From an uncultured Muribaculaceae bacterium (lineage in GTDB: Bacteria; Bacteroidota; Bacteroidia; Bacteroidales; Muribaculaceae): a stretch of DNA of 64,000 bases. Location: NCBI GenBank assembly GCA_910583525.1, contig CAJTXL010000011.1:18577-82576 (forward strand), in the 5' to 3' direction. Under the pieces are notes generated by a model. The model had not been told where the DNA came from and did no database searches. It saw only the letters and a list, made by a program, of their open reading frames with translations. Shown here one piece after another: positions 18,423 through 28,083 of this stretch; position 1 is the stretch's first letter; every line of letters starts with the position of its first letter. Position numbers and translations under genes: made by a program.

Positions 18423-19268
18423 ATGAAACCCACCCACATCATAGCCGCAATCATTAGCGCCGCCGCAATCGCCGGGCTGCATTCCTGCGACAGCGGCATC
18501 GATTACCCCGAACCCAAGCTCGTGGTCGAGGGCACATTCGACAGCGACGGATTTCCCGACGTGATACTGACATTGTCGGTCGTGCCCGACGACCGCTACA
18601 CCGATATTTCGGAAGCCCTCATGCGCTGGGCCACGGTGACTGTAAGCGACAACGACGGAAACACGGCGATATTGACTGGCGCTCCGTCGAAGCTCCATTA
18701 TCCGCCCTACCACTACTACACCTACGACATAAAAGGCACTCCGGGGCACACTTACACCATACATGCCAAATATAAGGAACTTGTCGCGCAGTCGACCATA
18801 ACAATGCCGCGACCTACGCCAATCGACTCAATCACAACGGCTGTGCCGGCCGACAACGACACGCTACGAGCATTGACCGTACACCTCACCGCACCCGACG
18901 ACTGCCCTGCCTACTACCATATATCGACACAGGTGTACGGGCACGACCGGCGCTTTCTGCCGGGAACTCTCGGCACCGCCGAAACGCACACGCCGGGCGA
19001 GCACATAACAATTGCGGCAATGAGGGGAAAAACGAGCACAGACACCATAGATTTCGTGCCTCAGATGCCAGTAGGCGCAAAAGTTGCGATACGGCTCGAA
19101 CGAGTCGACGCCAAAGTGTACCATTTTTGGCGCGAATTCGGCAGCGCCGCCCTATTCGGACATTCGCAGTTTTTCTCGTCGAGTTTCTCCTTGCCTACAA
19201 ACATCGAAGGCGGCCTTGGCGTCTGGTCGCCGCAAGGAGTGTCTACAGCAATCGTAGAGGTAAAATAA
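18423..19268 (+). CDS. DUF4249-family lipoprotein
   Basis: This 281-residue protein has a lipoprotein signal (IAGLHSC) and a beginning typical of DUF4249 (YPEPKLVVEGTFDSDGFPDV). Members of the family are Bacteroidetes outer membrane lipoproteins usually encoded beside a TonB-dependent receptor, as here, 5 nt upstream. It probably forms an accessory or lid for that receptor. The C-terminus (GGLGVWSPQGVSTAIVEV) also fits the family. No enzymatic motif is seen. Confidence 0.85.
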   Translation: MKPTHIIAAIISAAAIAGLHSCDSGIDYPEPKLVVEGTFDSDGFPDVILTLSVVPDDRYTDISEALMRWATVTVSDNDGNTAILTGAPSKLHYPPYHYYTYDIKGTPGHTYTIHAKYKELVAQSTITMPRPTPIDSITTAVPADNDTLRALTVHLTAPDDCPAYYHISTQVYGHDRRFLPGTLGTAETHTPGEHITIAAMRGKTSTDTIDFVPQMPVGAKVAIRLERVDAKVYHFWREFGSAALFGHSQFFSSSFSLPTNIEGGLGVWSPQGVSTAIVEVK

Positions 19269-19272
19269 ACGT

Positions 19273-20025
19273 CTACAGATAAATATCCTCGGGGTACTCT
19301 ACCGACCAAAGAAAGAGAGCCTCCGCCGGCATCGACGTGCCGGCGGCACAGCGGTCGCGGCACTCGAGGACATCGACGACCCATTCGGGCGTCCTCTTTC
19401 CTCGCCCGATTTCTACAAGCGTGCCCACAACAGCGCGCACCATATTACGAAGAAAACGGTCGGCGGCAATTTCAAAATACCAGTTGGAGCTGTCGATGCG
19501 GTGCCAGACGGCACAACGCAAATCGCAGATATTGGTCTTGACGTCGCTGTGAAGTTTGGCGAAAGACGTAAAGTCGCGCCTACCCGTCAGCATTGCCGCA
19601 GCGGCATTCATGGCCTCGAAATCGAGACCGTTGGGCGCATACCACGACAGACCTCCCGTAAACGGCGACTTCGACGTGTGCACGAAGTAACGGTACGAAC
19701 GCTCCGATGCGTCGAAACGCGCATGGCTGTCGGGAGCAACGGCTCTGAAGCTTTGTATTGCTATGTCGCGGCCCACCAAACTGTTGAGCGCCCGGACAAA
19801 ACGCGCCTCTCGAGGGTCTATGCAATCGGGAAGGTCGAGGTGTGCGACCATCATGCGCGCATTCACTCCGGCATCGGTGCGCCCTGCGCCTGTTACAGGC
19901 ACAGGCTCACGCACAAGCGTGACGAGGGCATCTTCGATTGTGCTCTGCACGCTCACGTCGCCCGGTTGGCGCTGCCATCCGTGGAACGGGGCGCCCCGGT
20001 AGCTTAATGTCATGAACCAGCGCAT
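19273..20025 (-). CDS. truA: tRNA pseudouridine(38-40) synthase
   Basis: This 250-residue enzyme isomerises uridines 38-40 of the tRNA anticodon arm. The catalytic Asp is in GAGRTDAGVNA (near residue 52), and RSYRYFV and DRFLRNMVRAVVGTLVEIG are further TruA signatures. It starts 8 nt after speA on the same strand, so the two are probably co-transcribed. It ends 4 nt from the convergent DUF4249 gene. Confidence 0.97.
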   Translation of the reverse strand: MRWFMTLSYRGAPFHGWQRQPGDVSVQSTIEDALVTLVREPVPVTGAGRTDAGVNARMMVAHLDLPDCIDPREARFVRALNSLVGRDIAIQSFRAVAPDSHARFDASERSYRYFVHTSKSPFTGGLSWYAPNGLDFEAMNAAAAMLTGRRDFTSFAKLHSDVKTNICDLRCAVWHRIDSSNWYFEIAADRFLRNMVRAVVGTLVEIGRGKRTPEWVVDVLECRDRCAAGTSMPAEALFLWSVEYPEDIYL

Positions 20026-20033
20026 GACGCCGC

Positions 20034-21929
20034 CTATTTCTCAAGATATGTGTAGCCGAACAGCCCCGAACGGTAGGTGCTTATGAAGTCGCGGCCTTCT
20101 TCGGGAGTTATTGTTCCGGCTTTCATCGACGCTGTCACCCATGCTTCAAGGTTACGCACAAGCTTTTTGGGATTGTACTGCACATAGTCAAGCACTTCGT
20201 CGACCGTTTCGCCCTCTATAATCTGGTCTATTTCGTAGCGGTCTTTGTATACGCTGATATGCACTGCGTTCGTATCACCGAAAAGGTTGTGCATGTCGCC
20301 GAGTATTTCCTGATACGCGCCTACAAGGAACACTCCTATATAATATGGCTCTCCCGGGCGGACGGTGTGCACAGGCAGCGCCGATGCCGTTCCCTGTGCC
20401 GATATGAAATTGGCGATTTTGCCGTCGCTGTCGCATGTGATGTCCTGTATGGTGCAGGTGCGCGTAGGCTTCTCGTCGAGCCGTGTAAGCGGTATTATGG
20501 GGAAAAGCTGGTCTATGGCCCAGCTGTCGGGCAAGGACTGGAACAACGAGAAGTTGCAGAAATATTTGTCGGGCAGCATCTTGGCAATCTTGCGCAAGTC
20601 TTCGGGCACGTGCTTCATGCTTGTCGCTATTTCGCCTACCTCGCGCGCGATGCTCCAGAACAGCTTTTCAATCTGCGCGCGCGTCTTGAGGTCGAGCATT
20701 CCGAGGCTGAAAAGGTCGAGGGCTTCTTCCCTTATCTGCAAGGCGTCGTGCCAGCTCTCGAAGAGACGCGCACTGTCGAGACGGTCCCATATGTCATACA
20801 GTTCACGGGCCAGTTCATGGGCGTCGGCATTGATTTCTTCGGCATCTTTCCACACCGGCAGCTGCGTTGTTTCAAGTACCTCAAAAATAAGGATTGAATG
20901 GTGTGCCGTGAGCGAACGTCCGCTTTCGGTGATGATGTTGGGCTGTCGAAGGTCGTTTTTGGCACAGGCATCGACGATTGCCGACACGGCATCGTTGGCA
21001 TATTCCTGTATGGAGTAGTTCATCGAACTTTCGCTCGACGAGCTGCGGGTGCCATCGTAGTCTACCCCAAGGCCACCGCCTATGTCGATGAAGTCTATGT
21101 CGAAACCGAGCTTAGACAGCTGCACATAGAACTGCGTAGCCTCACGAAGGGCATTTTTGATAACGCGGATTTTATTTATTTGGCTTCCGATATGGAAGTG
21201 GATAAGTTTCAGGCAGTCTTTGATGTCGCGGCGCTCAAGTATGTCGAGCGCTTCGAGCAGCTCCGACGAGTTGAGGCCGAACTTGCTTTGGTCGCCGCCG
21301 CTCTCGCTCCACTTGCCCGAGCCTGTGCTCGACAGTTTGATGCGTATGCCTATGTTGGGACGCACTTTGAGCCTACGGGCAATGTCGGCAATCATGCGCA
21401 ATTCGTTGAGCTTCTCTACCACAAGATAGATGCGACGGCCCATTTTCTGAGCCAAAAGAGCCAGTTCTATATAGGCGGCATCTTTATAGCCGTTGCAAAT
21501 TATAAGAGCGTTCTCGGCGATGTTGGTCGCAAGTACCGCATGCAGTTCGGGTTTCGACCCGGCTTCAAGGCCGATATTGAACTTCTTGCCGTAGGTGACG
21601 ATTTCTTCCACCACCTGCCGCATCTGATTTACCTTAATTGGATAAATCATATAGTTCTGAGCCTGATAGTCATATTGCGCCGATGCCTCCTTGAAACAAT
21701 TGGAGATTTTTTCGATGCGGTTGTCGAGTATGTCGGGAAAACGCAGCAGCACGGGTGCCGAGATATCGCGCACCTGCAGCTCGTCCATCACATCTTTAAG
21801 GTCGACCGACGCGTAGCCTTGGCGCGGCGTCACCGCTACATGGCCTTTATCATTGACCGAAAAATAGTTCCGGCCCCAGCCGGTGATGTTGTACAGCTCT
21901 TCGCTGTCTTCAATACGCCATTTTCTCAT
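20034..21929 (-). CDS. speA: Biosynthetic arginine decarboxylase
   Basis: This 631-residue PLP enzyme converts arginine to agmatine, the first step of polyamine synthesis in many Bacteroidetes. The PLP Lys lies in MIYPIKVNQMRQVVEEI (about residue 97), the HFHIGSQI strand is near residue 250 and the DIGGGLGVDYDG loop near residue 286. Length and domain order match SpeA rather than the shorter ornithine/DAP-type enzymes. Upstream on the minus strand TATTTTTG (21972-21979) is a possible -7 box. truA follows. Confidence 0.96.
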   Translation of the reverse strand: MRKWRIEDSEELYNITGWGRNYFSVNDKGHVAVTPRQGYASVDLKDVMDELQVRDISAPVLLRFPDILDNRIEKISNCFKEASAQYDYQAQNYMIYPIKVNQMRQVVEEIVTYGKKFNIGLEAGSKPELHAVLATNIAENALIICNGYKDAAYIELALLAQKMGRRIYLVVEKLNELRMIADIARRLKVRPNIGIRIKLSSTGSGKWSESGGDQSKFGLNSSELLEALDILERRDIKDCLKLIHFHIGSQINKIRVIKNALREATQFYVQLSKLGFDIDFIDIGGGLGVDYDGTRSSSSESSMNYSIQEYANDAVSAIVDACAKNDLRQPNIITESGRSLTAHHSILIFEVLETTQLPVWKDAEEINADAHELARELYDIWDRLDSARLFESWHDALQIREEALDLFSLGMLDLKTRAQIEKLFWSIAREVGEIATSMKHVPEDLRKIAKMLPDKYFCNFSLFQSLPDSWAIDQLFPIIPLTRLDEKPTRTCTIQDITCDSDGKIANFISAQGTASALPVHTVRPGEPYYIGVFLVGAYQEILGDMHNLFGDTNAVHISVYKDRYEIDQIIEGETVDEVLDYVQYNPKKLVRNLEAWVTASMKAGTITPEEGRDFISTYRSGLFGYTYLEK

Positions 21930-22035
21930 CGCGTCGTATATCTGTTAGTGGTATATCAGGTTATCGGTCTGCAAAAATAAGAAAAAAAAACGAGATGCGC
22001 CCTCTATTCCTGACAACTCATTGAGTGTGCCGACG

Positions 22036-23295
22036 TCAAAGTTCAAATGGATTTTCTGCAAGAAGAAAATCAAAAAGACTGATAGTGGTTATGCCATCAT
22101 CATCCCTCATCACAGAAATTTCATCACTGACTATAACTATCTTCTTAAAAGAATCGTCTACATTACGTAGAGATGTCTTTTCCTGCTTTACCTTATCATC
22201 GTCCAACATATGGTAGGCCGATTGTATATAGTACCGCAGACTCCCCTGATTACACACAAAATCTATTTCATATTGGGTCTGCACGAGAGTTCCGCTATCA
22301 TTACGTTTTCGTACAGGCACAACACCAACATCCACATTAAGGCCACGGATACGCAGCTCATTGTAGATAAGATTTTCCATCAAATGTGTAGGCTCTATTT
22401 GTCGGAAATTAAGTCGTGCGTTCCTTAATCCCAAATCCGTATAATAATATTTGCATGGGGTATCCATATACCGTTTGCCCTTGACATCGTACCGAACGGC
22501 TTTTTCCATAAGGAAAGATTCGCATATATATTCGAGATAGCTGGTAAGCGTTGAACGGTTGACCTTTATTTTCTCGACACTTTCAAATGTATTTGCAAGT
22601 TTTGTCGGATTTGTAAGGTTTCCGATTGATGACGATAGTATATTGAGCAAATCACCAAGAACTTCATCTTGCTTTATCTGATAACGCTCCTTTATGTCTC
22701 GGATATATGTTTCTGTAAAAAGTGATTTTAGGTATTCCGCTTTGGTTTCCTTAGAAAACTCGAATACAATCTGTGGCATACCGCCATAAACCATGTAGTC
22801 ATAAAACGCAGCTTGCCTACTCCCATCATACACAGAGTAAAACTCACTGAAGCTTAATGGGAACATTTTTATTTCAAACCCTCGTCCCCTGAACGTTGTG
22901 ATAACATCTTTAGACAGGAATTTAGCGTTGCTTCCTGTTACATAAATATCTGCATTCTTAACTTTAAGATAGCTGTTCAATACATCTTCAAATTCCGGCA
23001 CATTTTGAATTTCATCAATCATTACATAGTGCATAGAATCATCGAGCAACTTACTGTCGATATACTCAAGAAGTTTGTCCGGGTCACGCAACTCTTTATT
23101 TCTTCGGTCTTCAAGGTCGATATGGATTATATGTTCGGTATCGACACCTTGTTCTTTCAACCAACCGGTAAATATTTCAAACAATAGGAACGATTTGCCA
23201 CAACGACGTATGCCGGTGACAATCTTAATCATATGATTATGCCTGCACGCTATCAGCTTTTGCAGATAACGGTCTCTTTTTATTATTTTTCCCAT
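22036..23295 (-). CDS. AAA ATPase with DUF4143 domain
   Basis: This protein of 419 residues has an N-terminal AAA_14 domain with Walker A GIRRCGKSFLLFEIF and Walker B YVMIDEIQNV, and a C-terminal DUF4143 domain that resembles a restriction-type nuclease fold (ELRIRGLNVDVGVVPV, YEIDFVCNQG). The ATG at 23295 (GKIIKRDRYLQKLI) is preferred over one at 23325 because the latter would place a 40 bp palindrome inside the coding region. The family is abundant in gut Bacteroidetes and its biological role is not settled. The codon use is more AT-rich than in the neighbouring speA gene. Confidence 0.88.
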   Translation of the reverse strand: MGKIIKRDRYLQKLIACRHNHMIKIVTGIRRCGKSFLLFEIFTGWLKEQGVDTEHIIHIDLEDRRNKELRDPDKLLEYIDSKLLDDSMHYVMIDEIQNVPEFEDVLNSYLKVKNADIYVTGSNAKFLSKDVITTFRGRGFEIKMFPLSFSEFYSVYDGSRQAAFYDYMVYGGMPQIVFEFSKETKAEYLKSLFTETYIRDIKERYQIKQDEVLGDLLNILSSSIGNLTNPTKLANTFESVEKIKVNRSTLTSYLEYICESFLMEKAVRYDVKGKRYMDTPCKYYYTDLGLRNARLNFRQIEPTHLMENLIYNELRIRGLNVDVGVVPVRKRNDSGTLVQTQYEIDFVCNQGSLRYYIQSAYHMLDDDKVKQEKTSLRNVDDSFKKIVIVSDEISVMRDDDGITTISLFDFLLAENPFEL

Positions 23296-23298
23296 ATC

Positions 23299-23338
23299 CG
23301 TTATCAATTCGGTGCACATGTGCAACGAATTGATAACG
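23299..23338. promoter_or_regulatory. 40 bp palindromic operator candidate
   Basis: The arms CGTTATCAATTCGGTGCACA and TGTGCAACGAATTGATAACG match as an inverted repeat at 19 of 20 positions. It lies between the predicted -7 box and the ATPase start codon. A third half-site, GCAACGATTGATAACGCAAA, is at 23387-23406 in the same orientation as the promoter-proximal half. The arrangement suggests repressor binding, possibly autoregulation. Confidence 0.55.
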
Positions 23339-23368
23339 CAAAGATATAAGTTTTATCTGAATTTTCAA
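23339..23368 (-). promoter_or_regulatory. Promoter of the AAA/DUF4143 gene
   Basis: On the minus strand TATCTTTG (23339-23346) is preceded by TTG (23366-23368) at 19 nt. It is flanked on both sides by copies of the same operator half-site. Confidence 0.6.
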
Positions 23369-23449
23369 TTATCCGAAATTGAAATAGCAACGATTGATAA
23401 CGCAAATCGTCTGTATACCTGCGCACTAACTAAAAAAATAGAAATCCAC

Positions 23450-24352
23450 TCACCACATTTCTTCTTTTAGTGGCTCGATGTGGAGCATGATATGTGTATT
23501 TTGGCCGAATTCGGCACGGAGTCGTCGCTCTATGCCCGTTGTAAGCGCGTGGGCTTCATCGACACTCATCCGACCGTCGACCCTTATATGCAGTTCAATG
23601 GCTGTCGTACTTCCTATCTTGCGTGTGTAAAGGTTGTGAGGGTTCGACACCTTGCCGTTTTCGGTGACGATGTCGAGAATGCGCCGCTTTTGCTCTTCTG
23701 GCAACGAGTTTTCGAGGAGTTCCTGTAGTGCAGGCACGGTAATTGTCCAGGCGACTCGCATGATTAGCAGGCTGACGATTGCCGCCGCCATGGGGTCGAG
23801 CACTCTCCAGGATGCGCCGAAAGCGATGGCGCCGCCGATACCGATTGCCGTTGCCACCGACGACAGGGCATCAGAGCGGTGATGCCAGGCGTTGGCCACG
23901 ACTGCCGGGCTTTGCTGCGAAAGACCGACACGGCGCGTGACGTGAAACAGGAGCTCTTTTACGGCTATCGAGACAAGGGCGGCGACAAGAGCTATCATGC
24001 CGGGCTTTTCAAGTACTACCGTGCCGGCATAGAAGCCGTACACTTTCGACACCCCGTCGACAAACAGCCCGACACCGACACACATCAGGGCACACCCTAT
24101 GATGGCTGTTGCAAGGGTTTCGTATTTTCCGTGCCCGAAATCGTGGGTGTCGTCTTTGGGTTTCGAAGATATGCCGACAAATACAAGCACTATGATGTCG
24201 GTGATAAAGTCCGACAATGAATGTATGGCATCGGCAAGCATGGCCGTACTATGCCCGAGCACTGCGGCCAAGAATTTGAACGCCAGCAATGCGAGGTTTC
24301 CGGCAGAGCCAAGCAGGGTCACATTCCTTATCTTTCTGTTCCTGTTATCCAT
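23450..24352 (-). CDS. Cation diffusion facilitator family transporter
   Basis: This 300-residue inner membrane protein is a CDF-type metal/proton antiporter, probably exporting Zn2+, Fe2+ or similar ions. Six membrane helices occupy the first 210 residues. The metal sites appear as ADAIHSLSDFITD (helix 2) and WHHRSDALSSVATAIG (helix 5). The C-terminal cytoplasmic domain contains ELHIRVDGRMSVDEAHALT. It lies downstream of pckA, separated by a terminator hairpin, so it may have its own promoter. The metal cannot be told from sequence alone. Confidence 0.93.
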   Translation of the reverse strand: MDNRNRKIRNVTLLGSAGNLALLAFKFLAAVLGHSTAMLADAIHSLSDFITDIIVLVFVGISSKPKDDTHDFGHGKYETLATAIIGCALMCVGVGLFVDGVSKVYGFYAGTVVLEKPGMIALVAALVSIAVKELLFHVTRRVGLSQQSPAVVANAWHHRSDALSSVATAIGIGGAIAFGASWRVLDPMAAAIVSLLIMRVAWTITVPALQELLENSLPEEQKRRILDIVTENGKVSNPHNLYTRKIGSTTAIELHIRVDGRMSVDEAHALTTGIERRLRAEFGQNTHIMLHIEPLKEEMW

Positions 24353-24361
24353 GATAAAAAC

Positions 24362-24394
24362 TAAAAAAGCCGCCGCCAGGCATCACCTGACGGC
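24362..24394 (-). terminator. Rho-independent terminator of pckA
   Basis: On the minus strand a stem GCCGTCAGG-TGAT-CCTGGCGGC-type hairpin (24372-24394) is followed by GGC and six Ts. It sits between the pckA stop and the CDF start. Confidence 0.75.
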
Positions 24395-24425
24395 AACTTT
24401 TATGTTTCTACGTTACACGTTCAGC

Positions 24426-26069
24426 TTAGAGCTGGGGGCCGGCTGCCACGAGAGCTTTACCGGCTGCGTTGTTTTCGTATTTCTTGAAGTTCTTGATGAA
24501 GCGTGCTGCAAGGTCTTCGGCTTTGGTATACCATTCCTTGGCGTCGGCGTAAGTGTCGCGGGGGTCAAGGATTTTGGGGTCTACGCCCGGAAGTTCGGTC
24601 GGGATTTCGAAGTCGAAGATGGGGAGCTTCTTGGTGGGAGCTTTGAGGATGGCGCCGTCGAGGATGGCATCGATGATGCCACGAGTATCTTTAATGGAGA
24701 TACGTTTGCCGGTGCCGTTCCATCCGGTGTTCACCAGATAAGCCTTTGCGCCGGAAGCTTCCATGCGCTTAACGAGTTCTTCGGCATATTTGGTGGGGTG
24801 GAGTTCGAGGAATGCCTGTCCGAAGCAAGCCGAGAAAGTGGGGGTAGGTTCGGTGATGCCGCGTTCCGTACCGGCGAGTTTTGCGGTGAAGCCGCTCAAG
24901 AAGTAGTATTTGGTCTGTTCGCTGGTGAGAATCGAAACGGGAGGAAGCACACCGAAAGCGTCGGCGCTCAAGAAAATCACGTTCTTGGCTGCAGGACCTG
25001 CCGAGATAGGACGGACGATGTTCTTGATGTGGTCGATGGGATACGAAACACGGGTGTTCTCTGTCACACTCTTGTCGGCGAAGTCGATTTTGCCGTTTGC
25101 ATCGACGGTAACGTTCTCAAGGAGAGCGTCGCGGCGGATAGCGTTGTAGATGTCGGGCTCGCTGTCTTTGTCAAGGTTGATTACCTTTGCATAGCAACCG
25201 CCTTCGAAGTTGAACACGCCCTTGTCGTCCCAGCCGTGTTCGTCGTCGCCGATGAGCAGACGTTTCGGGTCGGTCGAGAGAGTGGTCTTGCCTGTGCCCG
25301 AAAGACCGAAGAAGATAGCGGTGTTTTCGCCGTTGAGGTCGGTGTTGGCCGAGCAGTGCATCGAAGCTATGCCCTTGAGGGGGAGGAAGTAGTTCATCAT
25401 CGAGAACATGCCTTTCTTCATCTCGCCACCGTACCAGGTGTTGATGATAACCTGCTCGCGGCTGCTGATGTTGAACACGACAGCGGTCTCGCTGTTGAGG
25501 CCAAGTTCTTTGTAGTTGGTGAGTTTGGCCTTTGATGCGTTGTAAACGATGAAGTCGGGAGTGAAATCGGCAAGTTCGTCAGCGGTGGGACGGATGAACA
25601 TGTTGGTCACAAAGTGAGCCTGCCAAGCAACTTCCATGATAAAGCGCACAGCCATGCGTGTGTCTTTGTTTGCACCGCAGAAACCGTCGACAACATAGAG
25701 TTTCTTGCCCGAAAGTTCTTTCACTGCAAGTTCCTTGCATGCTTTCCATGCTTCTTCCGATGCGGGCTTGTTGTCGTTCTTATATTCTTCAGTTGTCCAC
25801 CAAATGGTGTCTTTCGACTTTTCGTCGAGCACGATAAATTTGTCTTTGGGCGAACGGCCGGTGTAAACGCCGGTCATCACGTTGACGGCACCGAGTTCGG
25901 TGACAACGCCACGCTCGTAACCTTCGAGGGTCGGGAGGGTTTCCTGCTCGAAGAGTTCTTCGTAAGAAGGATTATATACTACGTCGGTAGTACCTTCAAT
26001 GCCGTATTTTGCGAGGTCTGCTTTAATCTCGGCAATACGGGCTTGCTTTACTTCTTCAATCTTGCTCAT
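24426..26069 (-). CDS. pckA: Phosphoenolpyruvate carboxykinase (ATP)
   Basis: This 547-residue enzyme interconverts oxaloacetate and PEP. In succinate/propionate-forming Bacteroidales it often runs in the carboxylating direction. The P-loop GLSGTGKTTLS (near residue 255), the metal-binding GDDEHGWDDKGVFNFEGGC region and the HCSAN segment identify the ATP-dependent type. Length is typical. It has a strong promoter and its own terminator, consistent with a highly expressed single gene. Confidence 0.98.
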   Translation of the reverse strand: MSKIEEVKQARIAEIKADLAKYGIEGTTDVVYNPSYEELFEQETLPTLEGYERGVVTELGAVNVMTGVYTGRSPKDKFIVLDEKSKDTIWWTTEEYKNDNKPASEEAWKACKELAVKELSGKKLYVVDGFCGANKDTRMAVRFIMEVAWQAHFVTNMFIRPTADELADFTPDFIVYNASKAKLTNYKELGLNSETAVVFNISSREQVIINTWYGGEMKKGMFSMMNYFLPLKGIASMHCSANTDLNGENTAIFFGLSGTGKTTLSTDPKRLLIGDDEHGWDDKGVFNFEGGCYAKVINLDKDSEPDIYNAIRRDALLENVTVDANGKIDFADKSVTENTRVSYPIDHIKNIVRPISAGPAAKNVIFLSADAFGVLPPVSILTSEQTKYYFLSGFTAKLAGTERGITEPTPTFSACFGQAFLELHPTKYAEELVKRMEASGAKAYLVNTGWNGTGKRISIKDTRGIIDAILDGAILKAPTKKLPIFDFEIPTELPGVDPKILDPRDTYADAKEWYTKAEDLAARFIKNFKKYENNAAGKALVAAGPQL

Positions 26070-26143
26070 TTGCTTGAAAAAATATGGTGTTTAATGTTAT
26101 TTTCTCTACTGGCGGCATCGGGCGATGCCTTGTTTATCGGGTG

Positions 26144-26173
26144 CAAAGTTATGAAAAATTTTTCGCACGGCAA
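26144..26173 (-). promoter_or_regulatory. Promoter of pckA
   Basis: On the minus strand TTG (26171-26173), 19 nt, then TAACTTTG (26144-26151). The leader of about 70 nt contains a small hairpin with GGCATCG and CGATGCC arms near 26115-26131. Confidence 0.65.
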
Positions 26174-26301
26174 CCGAATAAGGAAATTTTTCTTTATTAA
26201 TAAAATTTAATTGGGCGCGGCATGGTTTCGCGCCCTGCAAGAGGCATAACGCCCGGGGCATGCAATGGTTTGATATTTATGCTTTTTTATGATGGAACGA
26301 T

Positions 26302-26347
26302 ACACAAAACAGGCGGCACTGCGTTTGCGTTGCCGCCTGTCTTGTGT
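26302..26347 (-). terminator. Hairpin downstream of the peptide transporter
   Basis: A 17-bp stem with one mismatch (ACACAAaACAGGCGGCA and its partner) and a 12-nt loop follows the transporter stop codon on the minus strand. The T-rich 3' arm ends in TGTTTTGTGT. It insulates the transporter from pckA transcription signals. Confidence 0.65.
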
Positions 26348-26359
26348 AGTATTTTTTGC

Positions 26360-27940
26360 TTAGATTACCTCTCCTTCGGACGTCTTAATCGGTTCTGACT
26401 GTTTAGGAGCCGGAGCATCGGTGGTGACACGTTCGAGCCACTTGACCATGCCGAACATGACGCACATCGACACAAGGCATACGGCAAGGAACACGCCCCA
26501 AGCATATGAAATCGGCCATTTGTTGTACATCAGCGGGCCAATCCACAGCAACAGGTTGCCGATGGCCGTAGCTCCGAGCCAAAGACCCTGGCACAGCCCT
26601 TGCAGATGTTTGGGCGCGACTTTCGACACGAACGACAGACCAAGGGGAGAGATGAACAGCTCGGCCACCGTAAGGAAGAAATAGAGCGCAATAAGCACCC
26701 AGGGGCCGGCTTTGACACCTTCTTTGGCAGATGCCGAGAGTTCTCTGAAAGCATCGCCCGAAGGATAGCCCTGCATGGCGCAGTAGACGCACAGGAAGAG
26801 ATATGCCAATCCGGCAAGGCCCATGCCTATGGCAATTTTCTTAGGAGTGGAAATTTCACGTCCGCGACGCGAGAGCGAACCGAAAAGGAGCATAACAAGG
26901 GGCGTCAGCACAATAACGAAGAAGGGATTCACGGCCTGCCATATTTCGGGCGCTATAGTCTCGGTATCGACAAAGTCGCGTGCGAAGAGCGACAGCGAAG
27001 TGCCGTTCTGATGGAACGAGAACCAAAAGAAAATGACAATGCCGAGCACTGCGAACAGAGCCACCATGCGCTGTTTGATTTCTTTGGCCATGGCTTTCTT
27101 CTCTTCGGCAGTGTAGGTCTGCACTTCGGCCTTTGCGCGTGCCGCAGGCGACGGAAGCTGTTTCTTGGTAACCAGGAATATGGTAAGAGAAATCAGCATG
27201 GCAGCCACCGAAGCGATAAACGAGTAATGGATGCCGGTGTTGAACACTTCGAGGTATTTGGTGCAGAAAGCCTGCAGGTCGGCACCGGCGGTATGCCCTG
27301 CGGCCGACGCCACGGCATAGAGGTTCTCCATGTTTTCGGCCGTCATCGAATTGGTGACGCTCAGATATTTATGGCACATCTCGGGGAAGTCGGCGTTATA
27401 TACCATATCGTTGACCCCAAGCCACCATGAGCGGAGCAAGGGAGCCACAAAAGGCGCCACAAGACCGCCGATGTTGATGAATACGTAAAAAATCTGGAAG
27501 CCGGAATCGCGTTGTGCGCTATAACGGGGATTGTCGTACAGCTGCCCCACTATAGCCTGCAAGTTGCCTTTGAAAAGACCGTTGCCGAAGGCGATAAGGA
27601 ACAGAGCCACGCATGTGAGCGTAAGCAGCCATGCCTTATTATCGGGGGTGGCAAGGATGGGGACTGACAGCAGCACATAGCCTGCGGTCATTATTATAAG
27701 GCCGTTTATGATTGTGCCTTTGTAGTTCTGCGTCTTGTCGGCAATGATGCCGCCTACAAGGCTCAGAATATAAATTCCGGCATAAAAGAATGAGTAGATG
27801 AGCGAACTCTCGTCGCCCGACAAGCCGAACTTCGAGCACAGGAAGAGCACAAGCACAGCGTTCATGATATAATATCCGAAACGCTCGCCCATGTTGCTCA
27901 ACGCGGCAGGTATCAGGCCTTTAGGGTGGTTTTTGAACAT
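26360..27940 (-). CDS. POT/PTR-family proton-coupled oligopeptide transporter
   Basis: This 526-residue major facilitator protein imports di- and tripeptides with protons. The N-terminal GERFGYYIMNAVL is the ExxERFxYY motif of helix 1. QRDSGFQIFYVFINIGG near residue 165 is the PTR2 signature. Twelve or more helices are visible, with a cytoplasmic segment rich in Ala/Lys around residue 285. It is monocistronic and divergent from the thioesterase-dprA operon. Confidence 0.93.
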   Translation of the reverse strand: MFKNHPKGLIPAALSNMGERFGYYIMNAVLVLFLCSKFGLSGDESSLIYSFFYAGIYILSLVGGIIADKTQNYKGTIINGLIIMTAGYVLLSVPILATPDNKAWLLTLTCVALFLIAFGNGLFKGNLQAIVGQLYDNPRYSAQRDSGFQIFYVFINIGGLVAPFVAPLLRSWWLGVNDMVYNADFPEMCHKYLSVTNSMTAENMENLYAVASAAGHTAGADLQAFCTKYLEVFNTGIHYSFIASVAAMLISLTIFLVTKKQLPSPAARAKAEVQTYTAEEKKAMAKEIKQRMVALFAVLGIVIFFWFSFHQNGTSLSLFARDFVDTETIAPEIWQAVNPFFVIVLTPLVMLLFGSLSRRGREISTPKKIAIGMGLAGLAYLFLCVYCAMQGYPSGDAFRELSASAKEGVKAGPWVLIALYFFLTVAELFISPLGLSFVSKVAPKHLQGLCQGLWLGATAIGNLLLWIGPLMYNKWPISYAWGVFLAVCLVSMCVMFGMVKWLERVTTDAPAPKQSEPIKTSEGEVI

Positions 27941-28038
27941 GTTTACAGATTTTTAATCGGTTTGGAACGCTAAATTAAACAAAAAGTACGGAATATGGGC
28001 AAAACGGAACGGAAAACTTTCGCCGCACCGCCAAAAAC

Positions 28039-28068
28039 TTGCATTTCACGAAATATTTGCTACCTTTG
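28039..28068 (+). promoter_or_regulatory. Promoter of the thioesterase-dprA operon
   Basis: TTG at 28039-28041, 19 nt, then TACCTTTG at 28061-28068. The ATG follows at 28084, giving a very short leader. Confidence 0.65.
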
Positions 28069-28083
28069 CCTTTTTGAAAACAT

